DNA of 64,000 nt, from contig JAPXFQ010002638.1 of NCBI GenBank assembly GCA_028564705.1, positions 1-64,000 of the forward strand. The letters run 5' to 3'. Of this stretch, positions 10,922 to 21,149 are shown piece after piece. The position numbers and the translations under genes are program-made. Below the pieces are notes generated by a model. It was not told where the DNA came from. It worked only from the letters and a program-made list of their open reading frames with translations, and searched no databases. The DNA comes from Apricaphanius iberus (lineage: Eukaryota > Chordata > Actinopteri > Cyprinodontiformes > Aphaniidae). Positions within the stretch are counted from its first letter, which is position 1, and each line of letters begins with the position of its first letter.

Positions 10922-11024
10922 CTTTTCTCCGATCTGCCGTGTTGTTCACAAACAGAATGCAAAACCCCGCTGTAACTGGTTTTCCAACACGGATGTGATG
11001 TCACTCCCGAGTTGCAAGTGGCGC

Positions 11025-11276
11025 TTACAAGACAAATAGAATGCACCATAAGTCTAAAGTGTGACCTTGTTTATGTGTCGGCTGATTGACATGCTGGGTT
11101 AGACCAAAGTTAAGGAGAGTATCAGTTAGTGTTTTAGTCTGTCTATCCTGGGGGTTGTCAGTATGAATGTTCAGATCCCCCACAATAATTAGTTTGTAAT
11201 ATTCAATACATATTAAAGAAAGAAGGTCATTGAGATTGTTAAGAAAGTTTGAGCTCGCTTTGGGTGGTTTGTACAT
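11025..11276 (-). pseudogene. LINE-B endonuclease fragment
   Basis: Codons from 11276 read MYKPPKASSNFLNNLNDLLS, then IIVGDLNIHTDN (the GDxN motif of EEP endonucleases) and QGHTLDL, which is cut off at about 11049 where the Harbinger begins; the last few residues are transposon sequence. The N-terminal two thirds of the endonuclease, including the catalytic Glu region, is missing, since ORF1 lies only 30 bp upstream. So a deletion joined ORF1 to mid-endonuclease before or after the Harbinger insertion. Confidence 0.8.
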
Positions 11277-11305
11277 ATTTATGACTAAGACCTTGTTCGA
11301 TTATT

Positions 11306-12762
11306 TTATCTCTGTAGCAAGGTATTCGATGGAGTGAAATGTACCCAGAAGTATCTAAAGTATCTATATCTAAAGTTCAGTGTATTTTTAAAAGTAGTTC
11401 CCAGACCGCCCACTTTTCTTTGTTTCCTGTTTTCATTTAGAAAGCTGTAGTTAGGTAGCATTAACCTTGGGATTAGCTGGGTTCCTTTGATAATCTGATC
11501 CTGTAGTTTTTTGCAGAATTCAATCGGTGAGCCTAGTTTTGCTGAGTCATCATTGTCGTTGTCAGAGGTCTGTGAGCTGGAAGCCCCGTGTAATGGTCTA
11601 TTATTATCAGCATGCTGAGAGGCGCTGACCTTCGGGAAACTGTGAGATTGTGAGATTCTAGGAGGCTGTGTGAAACTGGAGGCGCCGGCGTCTGGTAGCT
11701 TATCTGTTGGAGTTGAGGTGCTGACCTTGTGGGGGTTTTGAGCATTGCTGTTCAAATGTGCAAATATATTAGCAGCCAGCAGTTTAATTCCAGCCTTATT
11801 GAGATAGCGTTGATTGTCTTTGAATAAATGATTCGCCGACCTAAAGATCTTCAAGTTGTTCACATATCCGACAGAAGTTTCCAAAGATTTGGTTTTCATC
11901 CATTTGTGAAGAGATCTGATTCTAAAGAAACGTTTGTCCTTACCTTCTGGAACTGGGGCAGAAATCCAGATGTTTGAGATATTGAGTTGGCTCAGCATTA
12001 CCAGCAGTTGTGACACATCAGCTCTTAATAATTCACTCTGATGTAGCGTGATGTCATTAGATCCAACATGTATGATCAGTGAGTGAATCGCAGGGTGAAA
12101 AGCAAGAATTAAGGGGATTTTTTCCATATGTCTTATAGAGTTCTTTGGAAAGCAGTGAATTGTGATGTGATTACTAAAGAAGTTATGAATCCCATTAATG
12201 GAGCCATCACGAATAATCAAGACCTTAGCTCGGGGGGTTACTTTAAAATGTGTATGCTCTTGTTCTTTGTTTCTTTCTGCCTTTTTTCCATCCATAGCGG
12301 TGTTCCTCGATTTCTCCTGCTAACCTTGACCGGTCGGAGGACTTGTGTCCTGCAGACAGTCTAAGGCTGTAAATCTGTTCTTTAAGGGAATTCCAGGGGG
12401 GGGAGAGTGATGCCTGGAGCTTCCTCCTCTACCTTTTGGGGAGTGGTGTCGAGGTATTTCCAGAGTTTAGTTTCAGAGGCGGCCAGTTCTAATCAAAATT
12501 TGAGTTTCGCGTTCTGCGCATTCCACGTCTCGGTGAGGGAACAGTACTTGTCGGTGCTCCCTGATTGAGGCTGGACGGGGCTGTCGAACTTCTGTTGTTG
12601 TTGCTCCTTCGTCGGTATTGTCGTCACATTGTTATATCCAGCTTTGATGTCATAGTTTATCTCCAAATGGCATAGTTTTTCTTCCATATTCCGGAGCTTT
12701 TCCTCAAAGGCATTCTGTCTTTGGAGTAGTTTATCAAAGTTCTCGGCTGAGCAGTGTTCCAT
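11306..12762 (-). pseudogene. LINE-B ORF1 (coiled coil + SGNH-like domain), frameshifted
   Basis: The 89-codon frame from ATG 12762 (MEHCSAENFDKLLQRQ) has a strong coiled coil (NAFEEKLRNMEEKLCHLE) and stops at about 12493. The frame then shifts, probably at the C8 run near 12400, and 12295-11306 (329 codons) holds the SGNH-like domain: TPRAKVLIIRDGSING (block I, altered), IIHVGSNDI (the Gly-Asn-Asp block) and a degraded last block where the usual Asp-His pair is lost (DNQRYLNKAGIKLL). A Ser/Pro-rich tail follows. Family role: RNA-binding ORF1p of L2-type LINEs. Confidence 0.8.
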
Positions 12763-13098
12763 GTTGTTAATCCACAGTTTTTCACAGTCTTTTCAGAGGT
12801 GTCCGGAAAAGGTTATCCGGTTTAGTAGGTAGGTTTACAAGGCTTAGTAAAACTCCATGATGTTGATCCACAGTCTTACAGAGGTCCTAAAAAAGTTTTG
12901 CCGATCCACTAAAAAAGTTTTGTCTAATAGTGTAGTTCCAGAGGCTCGGCACATAAGTTAAGAGGAAAACTGCAAAAAAACAAAAAGTCTAAACCTAAAT
13001 CTTAAAGGAGAAAGTAAGACAAAATTTGGATAGACCAGGAGAGATCAGGAGAGCTCAGAGAGAGCTGCTCCTCCTCCAGCTCCACATAGCAGAAAGGT
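12763..13098 (-). other. LINE-B 5'UTR (probable)
   Basis: Non-coding, upstream of ORF1 on the minus strand, with a repeated 'cctctgtaagactgtggatcaac'-like phrase and a 5' start rich in gctggaggaggagcag near 13070-13090. The end at about 13098 is a guess based on where this character stops. Confidence 0.45.
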
Positions 13099-13429
13099 TT
13101 TCTGCAGCAGATTATCTTATCATGTCAATGTAAGGCTTGTTGTGGGCGAACTGTTTTATGAGATATTACATTGATTGGACCTTTGTGAATGTAAAAAGAC
13201 TGCTTTAGTTTAAGAGTGCTCTGTTCTGTCACTGATATGAGGCGTCGAACAGCAAATTGGACATTTTGATTTATCATTTCTGATAGCATTTCTGAGTGGT
13301 TTGACAAAAGTGTTTTCTGTGTCTACGGTTATGATTTTATCCTTGATTGTCATACTACATTAGAATCTCATAAATCTTAGCTGTACATCTATGTAAAATA
13401 TGTATACATACTCAGGAGTGAAAAAACAC

Positions 13430-14131
13430 TGTGACAGCCGCTGCCTATTCTGGCTGTAACAGGATTTCAGAACTGTGGACAGTTCCTGCTCCCACACAGG
13501 TCTCTGCTACTTCCTCTTCAGTTTACAGTGGACAGTGCCTGGTGGGCTGAGCTACCCCATCTTTATTTATCTGCTAACACACCTTCCACTTTTCTTTTCT
13601 ACTACTCTCCAGATATATTTTTCCTAATGTTAATGCAATTGTTAACCCAGTTTTCTTTCAGTGTTTTTCTCCTCATAGAAGCTCTACCCAGTCTGGTACC
13701 CTGCTCAGATAATGCCACATGCTGGATGGGGAGCGTTGGTCCAGATGATGCTCAAAGTCACCGAGCATCCTCCATGCTGTCTCTTTTCTGTCTTCTCAGA
13801 CCCCTTGACGGTCGTGGCAGATGACCGCTTGTACTGAGCCAGGGTTCTGCCAGAGGTTTCTTCCTGTTAAAGGGGAGTTTTTCCTCTCCACTGTCGCTAC
13901 ACGTTTGCTCAGTATGAGGGTTTGCTGAGGAATTGCCGTGGTTGGAGTCTGCATGATCCGTGCACAACCTCATGCTGATGACTCAACGCAATCTGCTGGG
14001 ATTCCTTACATAGAAAACTTAACTGATTGGAATGTTTGTATAATTGTATTGAGATTACTTTTGTTCTAAAGTGCCTTGAGATGACATTTGTTGTGAACTG
14101 GCGCTATATAAATAAAAGTGAATTGAATTGA
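13430..14131 (+). mobile_element. 5'-truncated L2 LINE, 3'UTR only
   Basis: Shares the conserved L2 3' module: ggtcgtggcagatgaccgctt at about 13809, ggtttcttcctgttaaagg, aaagtgccttgagatgacat and tggcgctatataaataaa followed by gaattgaattg. It carries a ~50-bp piece (tgcatgatccgtgcacaacc) absent from LINE-A, so it is a related subfamily. The left boundary (about 13430) is approximate. No coding sequence. Confidence 0.75.
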
Positions 14132-14600
14132 ATTTCCTTCACACCGGAGTTCTGGATCATGCTAATGACCATGCGGATCTGGCTCGACCATATGACCCTC
14201 CAGTTGTTAGATGCTCTGGCCTCCTCTGAACCCAATATAAAATGTCCAGTGGCTTGGTTACCTCAGGCTTAGTCTTGTTGCCTTGTTTTTAGCCAAGTCA
14301 CAGGATTTATGACATCATTGCTTGCTGTTTGCTATAGATTCATGCTTTTAGGGTAGTTTATTACTTTATTTATTTCTGATTGTTTTTAGTTCAGTTATTA
14401 TTTTCACTATGTGTGATGTTGTACATTTACCCCTTCCTAACTCTTAACATAAATGGATTTGTCACTAATGGCCAAAATAAAGTAATTGACATTATTACCT
14501 TTCCTCATACTAAGGTATTTATAAAGCAGTTAAAAACACCCATGTTGACCAAAGTGCTGTACAGGAAATACAGACTTAATAAGACAAACATTTAACATTA
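14132..14600. other. unassigned AT-rich sequence
   Basis: No repeat, RNA gene or credible ORF recognised. Confidence 0.4.
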
Positions 14601-14604
14601 GACA

Positions 14605-15100
14605 TTGGTGAGTACGGACATATCTTGAGCTGAGGTTACTGTCATTAGTTAGCTTTTACCAGGAGCTTAACAGAAACATTAGTATTGTGTTTATTAATCC
14701 ATGCTTGTGTGTAGTGAAAGTGTAATTCTTAATTTTTATTACTGGATCTGAACTATTGGCGTGGTTTTGTTCAGCTCGTTGTTTTTGTTTGTTTTGTTAT
14801 ACCGCTTCTCTGCCATCCGGCAGAGGCGGAGGACTGGGATGTTTTCTTATGTTCTTTGTTTGCCTCCCTGTGTTGTGTCGTCAGTTCGCGCCTCTGCTGG
14901 TGCGATTTCTTTTCTTCACCTTCTTCCTTTCTTCCTTCTTTTCTCGGTTTCTTATCCATTACAGCAAAGCTGTAATACTCTGCTTGGGAAAGTAAATCTG
15001 TTGGGCTTGTACTTGGTACTCAGACACCAATTCTGAGTGGCAAACTGCTAGATAGGACACGTAAAATAAAAAAAATAAAAAATAGAAAATTAATCGATAA
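14605..15100 (+). mobile_element. L1-like LINE 3' fragment with A-rich tail (copy 1)
   Basis: About 490 bp that recur in inverted orientation at 44840-45410. Shared strings include gacatatcttgagctgaggtta, a CT-rich stretch around 14890-14950, and tacttggtactcagacacca before the tail aaaataaaaaaaataaaaaa. A poly(A) end, 5' truncation and dispersion point to an L1-type LINE or its dependent. It has no coding sequence; the clade is inferred. Small ORFs here on both strands are spurious. Confidence 0.65.
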
Positions 15101-15599
15101 AAAAAAATATAAACAGGCGGTGTGCAGAATCAAAGTAAACCATTTCCTACATAATAAAATATTTATTTTGACGGCCACAACACTGTGTTTATAATTACGT
15201 ATTCCAGCCAGTAACGCGTGCCATTGCAGGTTGCCAAATACTGTGTAAAAAACTGTCCAGAGCAACGAGGCATGTACTGTGGAAAATGGTACACTCTGTA
15301 AGTCAAGCCGCTGTGTCTGAGCCCCTTATATTTCGTTATCCTTCTCAAAAGAGGAGCAACCTTACAATATCTAAAACCAGTTAGTTTAGGTGAAACCTAC
15401 AACAGATGGACAGAAATGAAAAACTTTAACGGCATCAAAACGCACACGGAAATGGAGAAGTTTCTCATAGATCGTAAGCTAGCTTGCTAATGGTTAAAGT
15501 AAACCGTCAGTTAAACAGCTTTGCAATACTTGTGCTCTTTATATGACGTTTATCCTAGATATAAAAGCACTGGTCATGACCTATCAACCTCCATACCGA

Positions 15600-16430
15600 G
15601 TAAATGGAAGAAAGGGAAATGGTTTAATCCTCCTGCTCTGTCCAGTATAGTAGGCTCACTTTTAAGTCAGTGTGTGTGCATATACTGTTGAAATACACAG
15701 ATAGTAGCTGTGATTTGAGTACTAGTATGAAAATAACTCCTGACATAAGAGGGCAAATTTGTGTCAAATAAAACTTTAAAAACAAAAGAACCAGTGAGAT
15801 GTGTGTTAATATAAAAAATATTAAAAAGCTGTAAATTATAAAACAGAGTTGCACTTGGTGTTTCGGGTGTGAAATAGGTAATTTTTCTTAAAAACCTTTT
15901 TTGTAAATTAAATATTTTGTTGGGTTTTAAACGTTGATCCCCAAACAATATCACAATAAGTAAGGTAAGGATAAATCAAAATATTGTATATTACAAGACA
16001 AGAAATATTAACATCGTTCCAGCAAAGTTTTTCATCAATCATGATTCCTAAAAAACTGGTTGATCATATTTGCAGGATTTCTTAATTATTAATATGAAGT
16101 TTTATTTCCATCAAATACCATATAATTAGATTTTTTTTTACATTTAGTGACAATATGTTTGCTTTAAACCATTTAGAATAATTAAAAAGTCATCATTTAT
16201 TTGATTGATAAGAGTTGCCATATTTCTATTTGAAATGAAAAGATTTTTGTCATCTGCAAAAAACAATTAAAATGTAGATTTAGATACTGTAGCAAAACCA
16301 TTTTATTAGAAACAATAATGGTCTCAATATTGAACCTTGTGGCATCTTGTATCATCTCAATAGTCTGTTAGATCCACATATATGATTGCATTTGTCAACC
16401 GCAGTTTTTTTATTTTGAAAAATTAGCTTA
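15600..16430 (-). pseudogene. degenerate non-LTR reverse transcriptase fragment (Rex1/CR1-like)
   Basis: Reading the minus strand from about 16430, a frame with stops shows a remnant of the PQGSIL block, then FADDKNLFISNRN (the catalytic Asp pair) at about 16260, then INQINDDFLII. A 95-codon frame at 15954-15667 has LKPNKIFNLQKRFLRKITYF and FKVLFDTNLPSYVRSYF, the thumb region of Rex1/CR1-type RTs. Several frameshifts separate the parts and the 5' end is truncated. No tail is recognised. Confidence 0.65.
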
Positions 16431-16439
16431 ATTGTCACA

Positions 16440-17240
16440 ATTGACTGGATGTTTCATGTTTTCTTGGTTTGACTTCCTGCCAGAATTGACGCAGATCACT
16501 CGCAGCTCGCGCAAAAAAACCCAAAAATAGACCAGATGCCGAAACGAACGCTTCATGGCAGTAGCCAGTTGCGGAAGACTGCGCCGCTCTGCGACTGGTG
16601 TGAACTACACCATAGAGACCACAGAGACCACTTCTATTGGCTTAAATTACAAACTGACTAGTTGAGCCTGGTTAAGGCTCATGCAGTGGTGTGTGTGGAG
16701 GGAAAGTGTGTACGGTGGAAATGCTGAGAACTTTGTTCCCCTTAGTTTAAAAATCATTTCTGCGCCCCTGACAGTGGCTGGCTATTATAAACACTGTTCT
16801 AGCTAGTTTTCTGTATTACCATAGGTCTCCGACCATACACCTTAGTCAAATACGCACGCTGTGAAATCTGTCTGATGTTTATGTAAATTCTAAAGTATAA
16901 ATGATGACTCTTTTATAGAGAACATCACTAAGGGTAGAGTGGAGGACACACCCTCTCAGCCTCCAAAATAAAATATCAAGAGGACGGGTAATAAAAACGT
17001 ATTGTTGCCTTTGACCCATATTTTGTTATACTTATTTTTCGTTTAGTATATTGATTTAAAATATTTTGATATAAAATAAACGTATTAGTGCAAAATAGTC
17101 TTTACCTTGTAAGATTCCTCACTGTACAGTACATGATGCTGGCTGGTCATGCCTACAAACCTAGCATCTGCACGGCATATAATTAAGTTTTGCTGTTACA
17201 ACTACAACCCTGAAACACTAGATGTGTTTTGTGCCCATGT
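16440..17240. other. unassigned sequence
   Basis: AT-rich, with a moderately GC-rich patch at 16490-16620. No ORF, repeat family or RNA recognised. Confidence 0.35.
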
Positions 17241-17244
17241 TTCA

Positions 17245-17395
17245 TATTCATCCATCATTCCATTTTCTGAACCGCTTGTTCCTCAAGGGGTCCCGGGGGA
17301 GCTGGTGCCTATATCCAGCTGTCAACGGGCGAGAGGCGGGATACACCCTGGACAGGTCGCCAGTCCATCACAAGGTTACATATTCAACCTTTAAA
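17245..17395 (-). repeat. dispersed teleost LINE 3'-end repeat (RTE/Expander-like)
   Basis: Contains cattcatccatc..., ccattttctgaaccgcttgtt, ggtcccgggggagctgg, gcgagaggcgggatacaccc and tggacaggtcgccagtccatc, a phrase found scattered through many fish genomes. I place it as the 3' end of an RTE-type LINE with its CATC tail at the left (hence minus strand). Family naming is from memory. Confidence 0.55.
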
Positions 17396-17414
17396 TATAA
17401 ACCCTAACGGAAGC

Positions 17415-18110
17415 AATTATAAAGAAAACAAGAGTGGCCCCCGGATACACCCTTGTGGCACACCACTTGACAAAGTAGCTGTGGAGGACATTTAGTCACC
17501 AACTCTCCCACAAAAACTCCTGTAGGCTAAGTATGATTGAAACCATTACAGAGCCACGCCCAATATACAGTACCAACTGTATGTTCAAGGCGACTTAAGA
17601 GGATCTCATGATCCATTGTATCGAAAGCAGCAGTCGGGTCCAGTGGCACTAAAGCTACTGTGTGGGAAGAGTCAGTAGATATCTACATAGTATTTGTGAC
17701 CCTCAGCAATTATGACTCTGTGGTGTGAAGGGTCTTAAAACCTTACTGGAAGACCTTTGGTATTGTTTTCATTCAGAAAGGCTTTCAATTAAGTAAAAAA
17801 AAAGAAAGGTTTCTAAGATTTTAGACAGCAAAGGGACTTTGGAAATCAGATGGAAGTTTTTCTTAGTCTAAAATTCTAAGATTTTAGACTGCAGAGGGAC
17901 CTTGGAAATCAGATGGAAGTTTGAAGGATAATTTAAATCAAGGCCAGATCTCTATAAGGGCCGATTAATAGCGTCTTTAAAATTTGCTGGCACCAACACA
18001 GACTTAAACTGGACATATAAAGTTGTGCATGGCACAGAGTCTGACTAGCCAACAGATGGAGGGCTCTTAAGGGCCCTGGTGTTTACATCCTTATTATTAG
18101 AACAGCTAAG
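17415..18110 (-). pseudogene. degenerate L2-type reverse transcriptase fragment
   Basis: On the minus strand the RT blocks appear in order despite stops and shifts: a remnant of YRPIS-type finger sequence (PLLSKILE, at about 17800-17890, present twice through a duplication), then a palm block (AAFDTMDHEILLSRLEH, at about 17590-17650), then VPQG at about 17455. The YADD block and everything after are missing. No intact frame. Confidence 0.65.
17817..17935. repeat. tandem duplication (~64-bp unit) with internal palindrome
   Basis: Two copies of ttctaagattttagac... ggaaatcagatggaagttt lie in tandem (about 17812-17858 and 17874-17922). The junction contains an inverted repeat with arms 17865-17874 and 17881-17890 (agtctaaaat and its complement). 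Confidence 0.8.
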
Positions 18111-19350
18111 AAAGTTTTTTTATACTGCTGGTGGGTCTTCAATGGAAGCAGATTAAGGAAGATTAGAAGTGATATTTTTTTTAATTAAAAAGAACATGTG
18201 GATTGCCCTTATTATGTATAACCATGTTTGCAAAAAAAGGAAGCTTTAGTGGTTTTAACACATTTCTTATAATTATGCACACATTCTCCTAACATTTGAA
18301 AGGAAACATGCAGCTTACCTTTTTTCCAGCAAACTTTGCCTCTTCTTTTGTGTGTGGTACCTGCATACTGCCCACCACTGTCCCAATGCTCTGAAGTAGA
18401 CATTAGCACTGGGAGAAAAATACTAAAAAGCTGAATTTAATTTTAAATTCAATTTTATTGCATTTAACTACTGCAATGTATTGCGTGGTTTGCAGCTTGT
18501 ATCATCATACATTTGGATCTTTGGGTTCTTGGTTGGTGGCCGTTGTTAGTCTGGACAATCTGAGTCAGATTCACCACATCCACCCTCCTCACCCCAAATA
18601 GCACAGAGTGAACCCAAGAAATCTGCGACCTCTCTGCAAGACTTTAAGAGCTATCAACGTATCAGCTTAGTCAGTTGTTGTCAGATTTGGTATGGTAAAT
18701 GCAAGGGCACTCCTTTATCAACTGTAGTTATGCACAGATCTGTGCATATTTAATGTGTAGGAACAATTTTATGTAATTGTACAAATTTTATGGTATTTAC
18801 CATTTCATACATGGTTTTATTGTTGACATTGCTATTTTGTTTAATTAAAGCCCAGTAAGTGTAATTCAGTGCTTTTTGTCTGCTTTGAGGTGATCAGAAT
18901 TCGAGTATGATGCAGTATCATTTAAAGCAACAATAATATCTGACAAAGCTGAGTTGTGTTTCTATGTTATGGCCTGTCATCCACACGGAAATCACCCAAA
19001 AAAGTTTTTTTTCTGAAAACTCTGGCCAAAGTGGAGATCTGCGCTTTCTCCTTTTTAAGCATCTGCATGTGGACAGATGAAACTAGAGTTTTAGGTGTCG
19101 CAACGTAACTGTCCATGACAAAAAAATGCTCCATCACACGACATGTGTTTCCACTCAGATACAGCATTTATGCCCTCAGAGCAGTGTTGGCATAACTGAC
19201 TGTCCAGGCGCGTTTTGGTTGTTTGTATTTACAAGTTCTATCACTGCTGTATGTAGAGGTTATAGAGTAGAAAGTTACCCTGAGCAGATAGCAAAACTGT
19301 AGTAGGGACAGTAGTTCTCCCAAATCCTATGTCTATGAATGTGCTTAAAG
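18111..19350. other. unassigned sequence
   Basis: AT-rich. Short ORFs here show no family features. A tail-like string ttttaaattcaattttattg at about 18440 may be an L2 3' end relic. Confidence 0.35.
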
Positions 19351-19399
19351 AATGCCCTTACGCGGTTATTGGTGTTGTGTCACACACAGCCATCACGTG

Positions 19400-19960
19400 G
19401 CGCTTACCTGCCCTATAAATACAGCTCACTTCCTGTTGCTCGGCCTTCTGAGTCTACCTTTTGCCAAAGAGCAACAATAAAAGGAATCTCCATCCGGCCA
19501 TCCAAGGCCCAAGTTTCTGGCAGAAACTTACTCCAAATGAACCCAAAAAACACTCCAGGTGAATCTTAAACATTGACAAATAAAGACATTTGTCCCAGAG
19601 CCCGACGCTACCTCTTGAAGTTTCAGGCCGCCGACAGGCTGCAAGACTGAACAGGTGGAAGCCATATGTGACAGGCCGGAACCAGCAGAAGCCGCATTCA
19701 TCCGCTGCCACAGATAAGAATTGCCGCGCTGGAAAGCTGCGAAAAGGTGCTGTGAAAGGTGGATGCTGGGGGCCTATCGCCAAGCAGCCGGAGCCAGACG
19801 CAGCTGGACGGACCCACAAGCCAGGAGCTTTACTGCTGCTAACCAGATCGGAGCCATTGTTAACCGCTAGGCTTACGTCGCGTCACCCCTCTTCTCTCAT
19901 CGACACGCAGCAACTAAGAGACTTAATCATTCAAAGGTATGTTTGGTAAGAGGCAAATTA
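19400..19960 (+). promoter_or_regulatory. possible TATA promoter and GC-rich leader exon
   Basis: A TATA-like ctataaata at about 19412, then aacaataaaagg (AATAAA at about 19472), then a GC-rich ~450-bp block ending in a good splice donor (aaag|gtatgttt at about 19936). This could be an LTR-like promoter plus leader exon of an LTR element or a non-coding first exon. The 120-codon ORF 19590-19949 in it is basic and low-complexity and I assign it no function. No partner LTR was seen. Confidence 0.3.
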
Positions 19961-21149
19961 GTTAGGATAACTAATTTTAAACGTTTTTTCCTCTTTGTGA
20001 TGTTGTATTGTTTTCATCTGCTATCTTTAGGTAATAGAGGCCTATCTGCCTAAAACTTTAATCAGTGTTTTTAAAATACTTTTCCCCCAACAAAGAGTCG
20101 TTTTTAAATCCTGCAACTTGAGCTACTCAATCAGACAGGAGTTTTCATTTTTTTGTTTAATGTTTAATAAATGTATTTGAGCCACTCTAAACACCCCATG
20201 TGCATCGCCGAGAGCTAAAGCTAAACAAGCCCACGTGTATGTTAAAGCCGCCGTTTCATAAACAAATAACGCTATTAATGGTTCAAACAGAACTCTGTTT
20301 TAAAATAGATTGTTTAAGAACAGAAACTAACCTTATTAGCCGTGTTTGAACTCTCCTTATTTGATCAAAATATGGGAATTAGATTGTTTACTGTCGTGAT
20401 CAATCCATGAATTAAGTAATTTTCCAAAGGTTAATTACTCTAATCCAGATAATGTCTAACCATAAAATGTCAATCCAAAGAATGTTTTGTTTACTTACAT
20501 TGCTTATTGGTTTAGAGGTAAACCATTGGTGCTAAATTTAGCTGTAACTAATTTACCTTTATCCAAGCATCTGCAGATCAAGCCTTGCTTCTTAAAACAT
20601 CTAAATTAATCTAGAACTGACATAAGAATCCATGGTTTCTCATTTTATTATAATATTCATCTTTTTGTTCCTTTATTTGAATCATACATTTATTTTTAAT
20701 CAGTAGAGTGTTCTTTTACTAGTTTGAGTGATTAAATGTTTTTTTTATTTCTTTTTTTGTAAATAAATCTTGTGTTTGGAAAGTAACAGTTGTCATTTTT
20801 TGTTCAACACACACACTGCAAGGTGTATGACCGCTAGACGCTAAAGAATTCATTCCTTCAGATTATGAGACTGATACAGAAATTAGGCTATTAAAATAGT
20901 TCCTGATAGAATCAGGTGATGCCTCGAATAATAATAATTTTCCACAAATTATTAACTTTGACTGCCATTAGCAGCCCTTTGAATATTCATAACCAAATAG
21001 TTTTTTATTTAATATCCGCAACAACGAGCTGGGGAAAATATTAGTTTAAAAAAACCCTGCTATTTGTGTATATGGCCTGGATTTATTTATACTACTGAAT
21101 TTGCATTTTAGCGTTTTAATGATATTCTTCTAGCTACTGATTCTGGTGA
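19961..21149. other. unassigned AT-rich sequence
   Basis: No ORF, RNA or known repeat recognised. Confidence 0.35.

Larger units (their letters stand above)
7500..11048. mobile_element. PIF/Harbinger DNA transposon nested in LINE-B (two decayed genes)
   Basis: Two genes point towards each other: a Myb/trihelix-like gene (+, 7697-8804) and a DDE transposase (-, 10921-9709), the standard gene pair of animal PIF/Harbinger elements. LINE-B coding sequence resumes on both sides (ends about 7500 and 11049). Terminal repeats are not cleanly readable: the right end on the minus strand reads ggtgcattctatttgtc and a similar gatttgtcc lies at about 7560 on the left, but the left junction is scrambled by a tandem duplication and a 25-bp perfect hairpin. 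A clear TWA target duplication could not be assigned. Confidence 0.75.
5783..13098 (-). mobile_element. LINE-B: decayed minus-strand L2-clade LINE, interrupted by a Harbinger transposon
   Basis: On the minus strand the order is 5'UTR (13098-12763), ORF1 (12762-11306), endonuclease remnant (11276 to about 11049), a foreign DNA transposon (about 11048-7500), the end of the endonuclease and start of RT (about 7490-6941), RT C-terminus (6852-6115) and a 3'UTR ending in a CCTTG repeat tail (5783-5800). Most of the endonuclease N-terminal part and the RT catalytic core are deleted. The family differs from LINE-A in its tail (CCTTG rather than GAATT) and in ORF1 sequence. The segments either side of the Harbinger insert join within one coding region (HTLDL before; SVLDVVLSDHF after). 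Confidence 0.8.

Noticed and set aside
19590..19949. 119-codon basic ORF as a real protein
   Set aside because: No domain features and an ambiguous non-coding context; kept only as part of a possible leader.
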